64,000 nt of DNA from G965240465 sp965249525 (GTDB taxonomy: Bacteria > SAR324 > JACQKK01): positions 248,001-312,000 of the forward strand of contig OZ252237.1 of assembly GCA_965249525.1 (NCBI GenBank). The letters run 5' to 3'. Made by a program: the position numbers and the translations under genes. Every line of letters starts with the position of its first letter. Position 1 is the first letter of the stretch. Shown here piece after piece: positions 24,970 to 34,165 of the stretch. Below the pieces are notes generated by a model. That model had not been told where the DNA came from. It worked only from the letters and a program-made list of their open reading frames with translations, and did no database searches.

Positions 24970-26364
24970 ATGTCTGATAAAGGATTAGCGAATACGTTAA
25001 TTCCTGTGTGTGAAGGTGCGCAGTTGTTCTGTTCACCGCAAGGCAATATTTTGTTTGGCTGTCCGCCGGAAATTTTAAAGTTCATCCTTCGCAAAAAACT
25101 TCCTATGCCAGAAACCGTGGTGTTGCCTGCCAAGCTGCATCACCAATGTTGTTCGCAGTCCATGCTGGAATTCCCCTTTTATCACTTTCTCTTTGTTCAA
25201 CGTGGTCCAGATCGCCAGCATGCTTTCCGCGTGCTTGCCCACCCTCAACAGTGTGAGCACTTGAGTGAAATGATGCGTATTACCATCTATGGCCCCAGCA
25301 AAGAGGAAATGATACAAGCAGGCACCAAACCAGATGTGGCAGAACAGCTAAAGCAAGAACTGGACTACCTGGCGATTAAGTCTCCCAACGAAGAGAAACC
25401 ATACAAACTGGAAGAAATTATGCACTTCATTCCGTTAGAAGAAGGAAAAGAAGTGCAGGTTTGTCCTGAAAAAAATGATCTCAAGTCGGTAAAGATTATG
25501 CGCGAGGGCGATGCCACCTACCAAGTCTTTTATGGTGGCCGCGGCTGGAATGTGGATATCTCCATCAAATCTGAACAAATGCCACCCTACAAAATTAAGC
25601 ACCAAGCATTGCAAAAAAATTCAGATCAGAACCAAATCATTGCCTTGGGCAGCAGCAACGGATTTGATCCCGATGCCCCCGCCAATGGCTACATCTTCCA
25701 ACTGAAAGAAAAGCTGTTGTTATGGGATAGCCCGTCTTATCTCTCAGAACATCTTAAAGCACTCAAGCTCACCCTGGATGACATTGATGCCATGGTGCTC
25801 TCCCATGTTCATGAAGACCACATTGATGTAGTACAATGCGTTTGCCGCAGCAAGCCTCTAGACCTCTATGCCACTGCAGAAGTTTATTACAGCTTGCTCA
25901 TCAAGCTGATGGCTGTGTTTGATTGCTCCATGGAAAAAGCCAAAACCATGCACAATTTTCACCTTATTGAACCCGACCTTAAACCTCAAAATATCTGTGG
26001 CGCCCAATTTTCCTTCTTTCATTCCGTCCATCCCATTCCAACTATCGGGATGCGATTAGAACTTAGCGGGAATGATGATAGTACCCTGCATTTATCTGGT
26101 GACCACCTCTCCCACGCTTCCTTGGATAAAATCTACCAAAGCGGCAGCCTGTCTGAAGCACGCTACCAAATGTTCAAAAATTTTCCCAACGGCAAAGAAC
26201 AGCTGGTCATCGTGGATGTCGGGGGAGGACTCATCCACGGCGATTTTCGTGACCACTTAAAATTGCCCACCCCAGTAGCTTTCATGCATACCAGCCTCAT
26301 CCCTGAGACCCTGCCCCAAGACAAATTCTTGTTGCAACCAGGCCAACGAATTAAATTGGGTTAA
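24970..26364 (+). CDS. metallo-beta-lactamase-fold hydrolase with unknown N-terminal domain
   Basis: 464 residues. Residues ~225-464 form an MBL fold with all metal-binding motifs: SHVHEDHID (HxHxDH at 279-284), FHSVHP (H351/H354), HLSGDHLSH (D378) and FMHTSL (H440). The first ~220 residues are not a domain I recognise. They include clustered His/Cys at KLHHQCCSQSM (55-65) that could bind metal, and a mixed alpha/beta character afterwards. No signal peptide is present, so it is cytoplasmic. It lies 265 bp after the sulfur-carrier gene on the same strand. A role in sulfur transfer, persulfide chemistry or carrier processing is speculation; MBL folds also include phosphodiesterases and dioxygenases. 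Confidence 0.75.
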   Translation: MSDKGLANTLIPVCEGAQLFCSPQGNILFGCPPEILKFILRKKLPMPETVVLPAKLHHQCCSQSMLEFPFYHFLFVQRGPDRQHAFRVLAHPQQCEHLSEMMRITIYGPSKEEMIQAGTKPDVAEQLKQELDYLAIKSPNEEKPYKLEEIMHFIPLEEGKEVQVCPEKNDLKSVKIMREGDATYQVFYGGRGWNVDISIKSEQMPPYKIKHQALQKNSDQNQIIALGSSNGFDPDAPANGYIFQLKEKLLLWDSPSYLSEHLKALKLTLDDIDAMVLSHVHEDHIDVVQCVCRSKPLDLYATAEVYYSLLIKLMAVFDCSMEKAKTMHNFHLIEPDLKPQNICGAQFSFFHSVHPIPTIGMRLELSGNDDSTLHLSGDHLSHASLDKIYQSGSLSEARYQMFKNFPNGKEQLVIVDVGGGLIHGDFRDHLKLPTPVAFMHTSLIPETLPQDKFLLQPGQRIKLG

Positions 26365-26566
26365 GATCCCCTTTTTACAAAAAAATATTTCCCCAGACTT
26401 CTTTTGTGGCCAGTCTGGCAATAGCTGGAAGCAGCGTTTGAGGGTGTAAGTCAAAATTGCCACTGGTATCTGTGTGAAAACGCGCTACACTCACCAAGTA
26501 AGCGATGCGTATCTGTCTGTGTGCATGCCTTGATAAAGAAATGTCTATTTGCGGGAGAATCTTGCC

Positions 26567-26749
26567 ATGTTTGGACTAGGAACACAGGAATTGGTCATTA
26601 TCCTGATGATTGTGGTGGTGGTGTTTGGTGCCTCTCGGCTGCCTCAGGTGGGTGAAGGAATGGGGAAAATGATTACCAACTTTCGCAAGAGCATGAGCGA
26701 AAACAAGGACAAAAAGCAGTCTTCCAAGCCTAAGAAGAAACTTTCTTAA
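26567..26749 (+). CDS. tatA: Sec-independent translocase subunit TatA/E
   Basis: 60 residues from ATG 26567, with GGGAG a short distance upstream. One membrane helix, LVIILMIVVVVFGASRLPQV, is followed by the FGxxxLPxxG hinge and an amphipathic helix, GEGMGKMITNFRKSM, then a charged Lys-rich tail. This is the standard TatA plan for the channel-forming part of the twin-arginine export system. tatB and tatC are not adjacent; downstream lies a terminator and then rpsU on the other strand, so it is a single-gene unit. Confidence 0.95.
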   Translation: MFGLGTQELVIILMIVVVVFGASRLPQVGEGMGKMITNFRKSMSENKDKKQSSKPKKKLS

Positions 26750-26759
26750 GCGATGGTTC

Positions 26760-26787
26760 CTGACAGCTTTTGCTGTCAGCTGTTTTT
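26760..26787 (+). terminator. intrinsic terminator after tatA
   Basis: An 8-bp stem CTGACAGC/GCTGTCAG with a TTTT loop is followed by CTGTTTTT, 10 bp after the tatA stop codon. This is a typical rho-independent terminator for the tatA transcript. Confidence 0.8.
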
Positions 26788-26903
26788 CTGATCGGTGTGA
26801 CCTTTATTGGTTGGATGTGGAATACATGAGGTGGGAGTGCCTGCTGCCAAAGCCAAGCAGCAAGTTCCACAGCAGAAAACCGAAGAGGTTGATGGCGATA
26901 GAA

Positions 26904-27110
26904 TTAGTATCCGATGCGTTCGCGGTCACGACGTGCTTCACGACGGCGCATTTTTTCTGCTTGGGCGCGTTTAATCCGTTTGGCGAGGGAGGGCTTGATG
27001 TTAAATTTGCGTCGGCTTAATTCCCTGAAGAGACCTTCTTTGATGAGTTTTCTTTTCAGATCGCGAATGGCACGTTCTATTTGATCATGAACGACTTTAA
27101 CTTCTGTCAT
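26904..27110 (-). CDS. rpsU: 30S ribosomal protein S21
   Basis: 68 residues from ATG at 27110. The block IERAIRDLKRKLIKEGLFRE followed by LSRRKF, and the very basic tail KRIKRAQAEKMRRREARRDR, are characteristic of S21, which sits near the anti-Shine-Dalgarno of the 16S rRNA and aids initiation. Length matches the ~70-residue proteobacterial form. It is divergent from pheS; the usual neighbours (dnaG, rpoD) are absent. Confidence 0.95.
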   Translation of the reverse strand: MTEVKVVHDQIERAIRDLKRKLIKEGLFRELSRRKFNIKPSLAKRIKRAQAEKMRRREARRDRERIGY

Positions 27111-27391
27111 AGGGTCAGTGATTCTCCTGGTAAAGTTGACGACACCCTGTAATACTTTATTATGCCTGTTGTTTGGGGATAACAGGCGATTTTGTTGCAA
27201 TTTTTTTATCAACTGCGTTCAACAATATCCATCAAAAAATGAAACAATACAAGATTTTAATGTGCTGGCAGTAAAATGTGAAAGGATTTTGCTGGGGATT
27301 GTCTTGCCAAGCATAGAAGGTGGCGATTATAGTAACTTTTTGCGTGTACTAGGTTGGGCGATGGGGGTTATTTTGTACAAGAAAGCCTTTC

Positions 27392-28420
27392 ATGCAGATG
27401 TTGGAAGACCTGCAAAGGTTGCGTGAGCATGCCTTGGAGGAATTGGGGCGTGCAGCAGCACGTGATGAGCTGGCGGAATGGTATCGATGTTATCTTGGAC
27501 GCAAGGGACGGCTAAGGGAAGTGCTGCAGGGGTTGTCAGAGGTCTCGGCGGATGAACTGCCGCAGGCGGGCATGCGCGTCAATCAGTTAAAGCAAGAACT
27601 TCAACAGTCATTTGATGCGCGCCAGCAGCAATTGAAACAGCAAGATTTAAGCGGCCAGCTGGAATCAGGATTGGACATCAGTTTGCCCGCCAGATCTAGA
27701 AGACCAGGATGCCTGCATCTTTCTACCCAGACTTTGCGGCGCATGGTGGCTATTTTTGCGGAGATGGGTTTTCAGGTATATCAATCGTCCGAAGTGGAAA
27801 GCGATGAGTTCAACTTTGGTTTGTTAAACATTCCTCCCTACCATCCTGCCAGGGATATGTGGGATACCTTCTGGCTGGAAGAAGCAGGTATGCTGCTGCG
27901 TACGCATACCTCTCCTGGACAAATTCATGTCATGCAGGAATATGCCCCCCATCCCATCCGCGTGATATTGCCTGGCAAATGCTATCGCTATGAGGCTGTG
28001 AGTGCGCGGGCGGAACATCAATTCTTTCAATTGGAGGGTTTGGCGGTGGGCAAACAGATTCGCCTCACCGATTTGCTGGGCGCACTGCAATATTTTGCAG
28101 ATCGCTTTTATGGACTGGGTCGGCGCATGCGTGTTCGGGGCAGCTATTTTCCCTTTACAGAACCTTCTATTGAAGTAGATATTGACTGCGTGCTTTGTGG
28201 CGCCAAAGGTTGTCGTGTGTGCAAGTACTCGGGCTGGCTGGAGGTGGCAGGGGCGGGCATGGTGCATCCTGTGGTGTTAAAGAACGGCGGCTATGATCCA
28301 ACAGAATGGAGTGGCTTTGCATTTGGTCTGGGGGTGGAAAGACCTGCTATGCAGCTGCATGGCGTACAAGACATCCGCTCCTTTTACCAGAACGATCTCC
28401 GCTTTAATCGTCAATTTTAA
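27392..28420 (+). CDS. pheS: phenylalanyl-tRNA synthetase alpha subunit
   Basis: 342 residues. The N-terminal coiled coil (LEDLQRLREHALEELGRAAA, YLGRKGRLREVLQGL) is followed by the class II core: HTSPGQIHVMQ, the motif 2 region PGKCYRYEAVSARAEHQFFQ, FPFTEPSIEVDI, the CVLCGAKGCRVCKYSGWLEV zinc-like knuckle, GAGMVHPVVL, and motif 3 GFAFGLGVERPAMQLHGVQD. It charges tRNA-Phe with the beta subunit encoded next. The usual upstream neighbours (infC, rpmI, rplT) are absent. Confidence 0.97.
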   Translation: MQMLEDLQRLREHALEELGRAAARDELAEWYRCYLGRKGRLREVLQGLSEVSADELPQAGMRVNQLKQELQQSFDARQQQLKQQDLSGQLESGLDISLPARSRRPGCLHLSTQTLRRMVAIFAEMGFQVYQSSEVESDEFNFGLLNIPPYHPARDMWDTFWLEEAGMLLRTHTSPGQIHVMQEYAPHPIRVILPGKCYRYEAVSARAEHQFFQLEGLAVGKQIRLTDLLGALQYFADRFYGLGRRMRVRGSYFPFTEPSIEVDIDCVLCGAKGCRVCKYSGWLEVAGAGMVHPVVLKNGGYDPTEWSGFAFGLGVERPAMQLHGVQDIRSFYQNDLRFNRQF

Positions 28421-28461
28421 CTGCGACGGTCTGTTTCGTTTTCTCTTGCTGCACAAAACCA

Positions 28462-30963
28462 ATGCCCCTGAAGATTCCCTACTCTTGGCTGCAAAATTTT
28501 GTTCCCTCCCTGCCTGCACCCGACGAGTTGGCAGAACGTCTTACAGCAGCCGGCTTAGAGGTAGAGACAGTGGAACATATCGGTGCGGATTGGCAGCCTG
28601 ACAAGCTGGTGGTGGGAGAAATTCTTTCCGTCAGTCGCCATCCCCATGCGGATCGCCTGTGTTTGGCTAAAATAGGCTGGGGCAAAGGGCGTGAACTCAC
28701 GGTGGTAACGGGGGCAGGGAATGTTATGGCCTGGTTAACAGCTGAAGAAGAAGCATCGCATGAGAGGAAACAGCATCCCAAAGTTGCGCTGGCTTTGGCG
28801 GGAGCGATGTTGGTAGATCCCTATGTTAAAGAACACAAGAAGCAGCGTCTTAAGCCCAGTAGCATCCGCGGGGTGCGCTCAGAGGGCATGCTGTGTTCAG
28901 AGAAGGAATTGGGATTAAGCGAGGCGCACGAAGGCATCATGCTGCTGCCTCCAGCAGCTGAGGTGGGCAAGCCGTTGGTGGAGGTATTGGGGGAAGCGGT
29001 ATTGGTGTTTGACATTAAGGGAGGTTTTGGTCACCTGCTTAGTGTGCGTGGGGTGGCGCGGGAAGCAGCAGCATTGTGCAATGTTCCTTGGGAGAGTGGG
29101 TATGCGGGACTGCCCCCATGCAAGCCTTCAGCAACGCCGCCGTTTGTGGAATTGCGCATTGAAGACCCCCAATGGTGCAGCCGTTATACGGCGGTTGCGG
29201 TTGAGGGGGTGCGGATGGGGGATTCACCAGCTTGGATGCAGCGTCGTTTGTTGTCCTGCGGGATGCGGCCAATTAACGCAGTGGTGGATATCACCAACTA
29301 TGTGATGCTGGAGACCGGCCAGCCGCTGCACGCTTTTGATTTAAAGCGTTTGCGCGGCAAAACGGCTGATGGCAAGCCTGGCATTATCGTACGATGTGCC
29401 AAGAAAGAAGAACAAATGCATACGCTGGATGGTCAACTGCGCACCTTTGACTCCGAGATGCTGCTGATTGCAGATCATCAAGGCGCCATTGCGGTGGCAG
29501 GAGTGATGGGCGGTCGTCATACAGAAATTCAACCCGATACCACCAGCGTGTTGTTAGAGTCTGCCCACTTTGATTTTCTTAATGTTCGCCGTACCAGTCA
29601 GCTGCTGAAAATTCGCAGCGAGGCAGCCGATAGATTTGGCAAGCGGATAGATGCAGCACAAACCCTAGATGCAGCTTTGCGCTGTGCGCAGCTGATTGTG
29701 GAACACTGTGGAGGAAGCATCCACCCCACTTGTGGTGATCTCTACCCACGTCCAGCAGCAACCACCCCTATTGAACTCAATCTCAACTGGCTGGAAAAAC
29801 TGCTGGGTGAGCGCATTCCCCCAGCAGATATTCAACGCATCCTTACCGCCTTGGGTTTTCAAGTCAGTGGTGACAATCCGCTGCAGGTCATTCCGCCCAG
29901 CTTCCGTCAAGATGTCTCCATGCCTGCTGATTTGGCAGAAGAAGTGGCACGCATCTACGGTTACCATCGGTTCACTCCCACCCGTATTGCTGAAGCCATC
30001 CCCCCTCCGCGAGACAATCGTTTGCTGCGCTGCCAAGAACGCATACGGGATGTTCTTTGCAGTGTCGGACTAGATGAAGTCATTGCTTACTCCCTTATCG
30101 CTCCAAAACAAGAACAACTGCTGTTCAATCTTCAAAAGCCCCAAGCACCACCTTCGCATCCCTCACTTCAGCTAAAAAACCCTCAAACACCTGAACGCAG
30201 CCACCTTAGGCAGACCCTGCTGCCAGGACTGCTGCAGATAGTGGAACGCAACCTGCGCTTCCTGCCATCCGTAGCTGTATTTGAACTGGGAGCAGTGTTT
30301 TTGCCCCATCCCCACCACAAAAAACCCCAAGAACCCCTAAAACTGGCAGCTGCCCTGTCCGGCCTCAGGGACGAGGCACACTGGCAAAGTAAACCCCCAG
30401 AAAACTTTGATTTTTATGACATCAAGGGCGTAGCCCAAGTCCTGTGTTCCGCCCTGCATATCCCTGAATGCACCTGGAAAATAGGCAAACATCCCGCCTT
30501 GCATCCAGGACAACAAGCCGAATTACTGGTGAATAACCACTCCCTAGGACATATCGGGCAACTCCACCCCGCAGCTGCCAGCGCCTTCAACCTAGAAAAT
30601 TCACCCGTCTGCCTGCTGGAAATAGATGTCCAAACCCTTAGCGATCTCTGGAAAGAAGACCACCCCGCACAACCACTGAGTTCCCATCCTCCTGTCTATG
30701 AAGACCTAGCCTTCGTGGTAGATCAATCCCTCCCCGCAGAAGAACTCCGCCAGCAAATTGCCAAAGCAGGCCAACCCCTGCTGCAACAAATCCACCTGTT
30801 TGACTGCTGGCAGGGAGGCCAATTGCCCCCAGGGAAAAAATCCCTGGCATACGCCCTCACCTACCAATCTTTTGAGCGCACCCTGTCTGACCAAGACGTG
30901 GCTAAAATCAGAGAAAAAATCGTTCGCCAATTGCAAAAAAGCGGTGCCGTGCTGCGCGACTAG
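28462..30963 (+). CDS. pheT: phenylalanyl-tRNA synthetase beta subunit
   Basis: 833 residues. Domains in order: N-terminal B1 (MPLKIPYSWLQNFVPSLPAP), an OB-fold tRNA-binding insert (DKLVVGEILSVSRHPHADRL), the B3/B4 domain (MRPINAVVDITNYVMLETGQ, PLHAFDLKRLRG), the B5 domain (NLNWLEKLLGERIPPADI), the core resembling class II (GLDEVIAYSLI) and a C-terminal anticodon-binding ferredoxin fold (SSHPPVYEDLAFVVDQSL). In most PheT proteins the block before LSVRGIARE reads EITPNRPDCL; here it is KGGFGHLL, a local change. It follows pheS by 41 bp. rnpB is convergent downstream. The 3' third of the gene is C/A rich whereas the 5' part is G-rich. Confidence 0.97.
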   Translation: MPLKIPYSWLQNFVPSLPAPDELAERLTAAGLEVETVEHIGADWQPDKLVVGEILSVSRHPHADRLCLAKIGWGKGRELTVVTGAGNVMAWLTAEEEASHERKQHPKVALALAGAMLVDPYVKEHKKQRLKPSSIRGVRSEGMLCSEKELGLSEAHEGIMLLPPAAEVGKPLVEVLGEAVLVFDIKGGFGHLLSVRGVAREAAALCNVPWESGYAGLPPCKPSATPPFVELRIEDPQWCSRYTAVAVEGVRMGDSPAWMQRRLLSCGMRPINAVVDITNYVMLETGQPLHAFDLKRLRGKTADGKPGIIVRCAKKEEQMHTLDGQLRTFDSEMLLIADHQGAIAVAGVMGGRHTEIQPDTTSVLLESAHFDFLNVRRTSQLLKIRSEAADRFGKRIDAAQTLDAALRCAQLIVEHCGGSIHPTCGDLYPRPAATTPIELNLNWLEKLLGERIPPADIQRILTALGFQVSGDNPLQVIPPSFRQDVSMPADLAEEVARIYGYHRFTPTRIAEAIPPPRDNRLLRCQERIRDVLCSVGLDEVIAYSLIAPKQEQLLFNLQKPQAPPSHPSLQLKNPQTPERSHLRQTLLPGLLQIVERNLRFLPSVAVFELGAVFLPHPHHKKPQEPLKLAAALSGLRDEAHWQSKPPENFDFYDIKGVAQVLCSALHIPECTWKIGKHPALHPGQQAELLVNNHSLGHIGQLHPAAASAFNLENSPVCLLEIDVQTLSDLWKEDHPAQPLSSHPPVYEDLAFVVDQSLPAEELRQQIAKAGQPLLQQIHLFDCWQGGQLPPGKKSLAYALTYQSFERTLSDQDVAKIREKIVRQLQKSGAVLRD

Positions 30964-31052
30964 CCATCCACCCCTTTTGCCCTTAAATCTTCACCAAAGC
31001 CTGCGGAAGGGAGGCAATCCCCTGCAAGACGCAGCTGGTGGTGTGGGGGGAG

Positions 31053-31503
31053 GAGAAGCAGAGGAGTTTTCGGTAAGCCGGGTTCTGTACCAACAATGTT
31101 GAGACAAGGAGATTGCCTCAGTCATATTTGGCAGCGGCCATCTATCTGGAGTCGCCGTTGCCGACGACTTCTAGCGCCCTACCCGGCGGCGGGACGGGCA
31201 GCCCCGTTGCCACCTGCTTGGACTTGCTCCGAATGGGGTTTGCCGTGCCAGCAGCGTCGCCGTTGCTGCGGTGGGCTCTTACATTAAGGCTTTTAGGCCC
31301 CCACCTTTTCACCCTTGCCTGTGAATACACCAAAAGTGTATTCCATCGGCGGTTTGTTTTCTGTGGCACTTTCCTGGGGGTCGCCCCCACTGGCTGTTAG
31401 CCAGCATCCTGCCCTGTGGAGCCCGGACTTTCCTCTATTTGCCTGCGTTTCCGCTTAAAGTGCAAACAGCGGCCGCACTTTCCAACTCTTCTGCTTCACC
31501 TCC
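31053..31503 (-). ncRNA. rnpB: RNase P RNA (type A)
   Basis: On the minus strand the conserved 5' element GAGGAAAGTCCGGGCTCC (31418-31435) and the 3' element ACAGAACCCGGCTTACCG (31071-31088) are both intact and correctly spaced. The ends pair as helix P1: the 5' GAAGCAGAAGAGTT (about 31487-31500) with the 3' AACTCCTCTGCTTC (about 31055-31068), one mismatch. Other signature pieces are visible, for example the GGCAGGATGCTGGCTAACAG region. About 450 nt, longer than the ~377 nt of E. coli, because of extra stem-loops such as GAATACAC...GTGTATTC. It processes tRNA 5' ends as a ribozyme with RnpA. A weak TTGAGC/TAACAAT pair lies just upstream. Ends are approximate. Confidence 0.95.
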
Positions 31504-31687
31504 GTTTCTTCCTCATCGGTTAACTATTGTTAGCTTTCTTGCCTGGCATTGGCTCAAACCATTTCCTGCCCTCTTGGTCTATATTAGCAAAAACAGCACA
31601 CAACTGGCATTTTTGACTCACATGCTGCCACTTTCATTTCTGGCTTCAAGCTGACATGATGGTGCTATCCATTTTTTGGGAATCATA

Positions 31688-32809
31688 ATGGCAAGTAAAA
31701 ATCTAACAAAAGCCAAAAAAGAAAAGAATGACGAGTTCTATACCCAGTATGCCGATATTCAAAAGGAAATTGAGGCATATTTGGAGTATAATTTTGATGT
31801 ATTCCAAGGCAAAGTGTTGTATTGCAACTGCGATGATCCGTATGAGAGTAACTTCTTCCGCTATTTCGTGTTGAATTTTGATCGTATCGGCTTAAAGCGG
31901 TTAATTACCACCAGCTATAAACCATCACCCATTGCCAATACACAGATAAGTCTGTTTGGTGATGATGAAACTATTAGTCCAGTCAAAGGTCGTCCAAAAA
32001 TTACCGCTAATCGTTTTATTATCAATGAGGTTGGCGATATAAAAGGCGATGATGAATTTAACTTGACTGACATAGCCTTGCAGTTACAAGCCAACAAAAA
32101 TAACGAATGGCAGCCATTAAATGAAAAGGGTGATTTTCGCAGTGATGAATGTATTGAGTTATTAAAGCAAGCCGATATTGTAGTTACCAACCCGCCTTTT
32201 AGTCTATTTCGTGAATTTGTTAAACAGTTGGTTGATTATAAAAAACAGTTTGTGATAATTGGCAATATGAACGCCATTACTTATAAAGAGATCTTTCCAC
32301 TGATTAAAGATAATAAAATGTGGCTGGGAAATAAGACGAGTAGTCAACAGATGTTTTTGGAGGCACCAAGAAAGTACACTCAAAAAGTTATGGCAAGCAA
32401 ACCACAAGGAATGTGGTGGAGAATTATTGGTGGTAAACCACTAGTCGGAATACATACTGCACTTTGGTTCACCAATCTTGATCACGGGAGACGCCACGAT
32501 CCCTTAGAGTTAATGACAATGGCGGATAACAAAAAATTTAACAAGCAAATCCAAAGAAGTGAAACCGCTTATCAACAATACGATAATTACGATGCGATTG
32601 AAGTGCCTTTTACTAACGCCATCCCCAGTGATTACAAAGGTGTGATGGGCGTGCCGATTTCGTTTTTGGATAAATTCAATCCTAAGCAGTTTGAGATAAT
32701 TGGTATAGATAGATATGTGAAAGATAATCCAAATTATGGGAAAAGATTTACCATAGAGGATAAAGAAATATATGCCCGTATTTTAGTCAAACACAAAAAA
32801 ATAATATGA
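31688..32809 (+). CDS. adenine-specific DNA methyltransferase, EcoRI-methylase family
   Basis: 373 residues from ATG 31688. Starts MASKNLTKAKKEKNDEFYTQ, then YADIQKEIEAYL, GKVLYCNCDDPYESNFFRYF and IVVTNPPFSLFREFVKQL; NPPF is the catalytic motif of N6-adenine methylases. This arrangement matches the EcoRI methylase family. The gene overlaps the downstream nuclease by 4 bp (ATGA), so methylase and nuclease are coupled. The locus is clearly AT-richer than the surrounding genes (many AAA, TTT and TAT codons), which supports horizontal acquisition. It begins 185 bp past rnpB, a plausible insertion position. Confidence 0.9.
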   Translation: MASKNLTKAKKEKNDEFYTQYADIQKEIEAYLEYNFDVFQGKVLYCNCDDPYESNFFRYFVLNFDRIGLKRLITTSYKPSPIANTQISLFGDDETISPVKGRPKITANRFIINEVGDIKGDDEFNLTDIALQLQANKNNEWQPLNEKGDFRSDECIELLKQADIVVTNPPFSLFREFVKQLVDYKKQFVIIGNMNAITYKEIFPLIKDNKMWLGNKTSSQQMFLEAPRKYTQKVMASKPQGMWWRIIGGKPLVGIHTALWFTNLDHGRRHDPLELMTMADNKKFNKQIQRSETAYQQYDNYDAIEVPFTNAIPSDYKGVMGVPISFLDKFNPKQFEIIGIDRYVKDNPNYGKRFTIEDKEIYARILVKHKKII

Positions 32810-33975
32810 AAACCACTTTAAAAACCAATATAACTGTTGAAGACATCTGTGAAGGATTTATCTACAACGAATTTGAAGGCAAGGGATTATTTGGTCTGTC
32901 TGGCAAGCTGACCATTCAACCAGAATATCAACGCAACTATATTTATGCCACGGACGGTGGCAAAAGAGAGGCAGCCGTCATTGAATCGGTGCTTAAAGGT
33001 TATCCGATAGGCTTGATTTATTTCAATACAGTAAGTGATGATAAATTTGAGGTTTTGGATGGACAGCAGCGCATTACCAGTTTAGGGCGGTTTGTAACCG
33101 ATAAATTTGCCATTAAAGACGAAAACGGCAATCCGCAAAATTTTAGGGGCATAGCCAAAGACAAAAAAGACAAAATACTGCAAACAAAACTACTGATTTA
33201 TGAATGTAAAGGCCGTGAGAGCGAGATTAAAGAATGGTTTAAGACCATCAATATTGCTGGTATTCCGCTTAATAATCAAGAATTATTAAACGCTGTTTAT
33301 TCGGGTCCATTTGTAACCTTGGGCAAAGAGCAGTTTAGCAACAGCAAAGATGCTAACATCAAAATATGGCGTGCTTATATTAAAGGCAGTATCAACCGTC
33401 AGGATTTTTTAGAACAGGCATTGGATTGGGTAAGCAGTGGCGATATTGGCGAGTACATGAGCAAACATCGCTCTGATGACAACATCGACGAATTAACACA
33501 ACACTTTAACAGTGTCATTGAATGGGTTTCAAGCGTGTTCACTGATGTTGAGAGTGAAATGTGCGGATTAGAATGGGGGCGACTTTACAAAGAACATCAC
33601 AAAACCCCTTACGATCCTGCGCAAGTGTCCGCCAAGGTAAGGGAACTTTACGGCGACCTGTATATCAAAAAACGCAAGGGTATTTTTGAGTATATTCTCG
33701 GCGGTTCAAAAGATACCAAATTATTAGAAGTGCGGGTGTTTGATGCTGCGACTAAGCAATCTACCTACGCAACCCAAACCACAGAAGCAAGAAGCAAAAA
33801 TGAGTCAAACTGCCCGTTATGTGCCGTTGGACACGATGCCAACAAAAGCAAAATCTGGAATTCAAATGAGATGGATGCGGATCATGTAGCTGCATGGAGT
33901 ACGGGAGGCAAAACCAGTGCCGAAAATTGTCAGATGTTATGCAAAACGCACAATCGTGCAAAAGGGAACAAATAA
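32806..33975 (+). CDS. DUF262–HNH endonuclease (restriction partner of the EcoRI-type methylase)
   Basis: 389 residues. The N-terminal DUF262 (ParB/sulfiredoxin-like) domain shows QPEYQRNYIY, then REAAVIESVLKGYPIGLIYF and FEVLDGQQRITSLGRFV; the DGQQR motif is the nucleotide-binding signature of GmrSD-type proteins. The C-terminus is an HNH nuclease: CPLCAVGHDA, then NEMDADHVAAWSTGGKTSAE and NCQMLCKTHNRAKGNK, giving C-x2-C, DH and N...LCxxHN. It overlaps the methylase by 4 bp. I infer a restriction enzyme whose DUF262 domain may supply NTP-dependent control, with the methylase giving protection. AT-rich like its partner. Confidence 0.82.
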   Translation: MKTTLKTNITVEDICEGFIYNEFEGKGLFGLSGKLTIQPEYQRNYIYATDGGKREAAVIESVLKGYPIGLIYFNTVSDDKFEVLDGQQRITSLGRFVTDKFAIKDENGNPQNFRGIAKDKKDKILQTKLLIYECKGRESEIKEWFKTINIAGIPLNNQELLNAVYSGPFVTLGKEQFSNSKDANIKIWRAYIKGSINRQDFLEQALDWVSSGDIGEYMSKHRSDDNIDELTQHFNSVIEWVSSVFTDVESEMCGLEWGRLYKEHHKTPYDPAQVSAKVRELYGDLYIKKRKGIFEYILGGSKDTKLLEVRVFDAATKQSTYATQTTEARSKNESNCPLCAVGHDANKSKIWNSNEMDADHVAAWSTGGKTSAENCQMLCKTHNRAKGNK

Positions 33976-34165
33976 AGAGATTGTCAAGTTAAGTATATAA
34001 TTCCCCATTTTTTTTTGCGATTGTGCCACCAGGAAGGCGTATCAGGTTTATACAAAACAGAGAACCTTTTTCGCTGTAGAAGAGCGTGCCTGTCTCGTGT
34101 TTGAAAGAACAAGCTGTAATCCAACTCCTCAAGAAAAAAGCATACCAACTTGTCCAGAGGTGAAT

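Noticed and set aside
27118..27426. 102-codon frame between rpsU and pheS
   Set aside because: It overlaps the pheS start in another frame, is Phe/Cys rich and has no RBS; it is likely the divergent promoter region.
31096..31400. short open frames on both strands across 31.1-31.4 kb
   Set aside because: They lie inside the RNase P RNA gene, whose conserved elements are intact.
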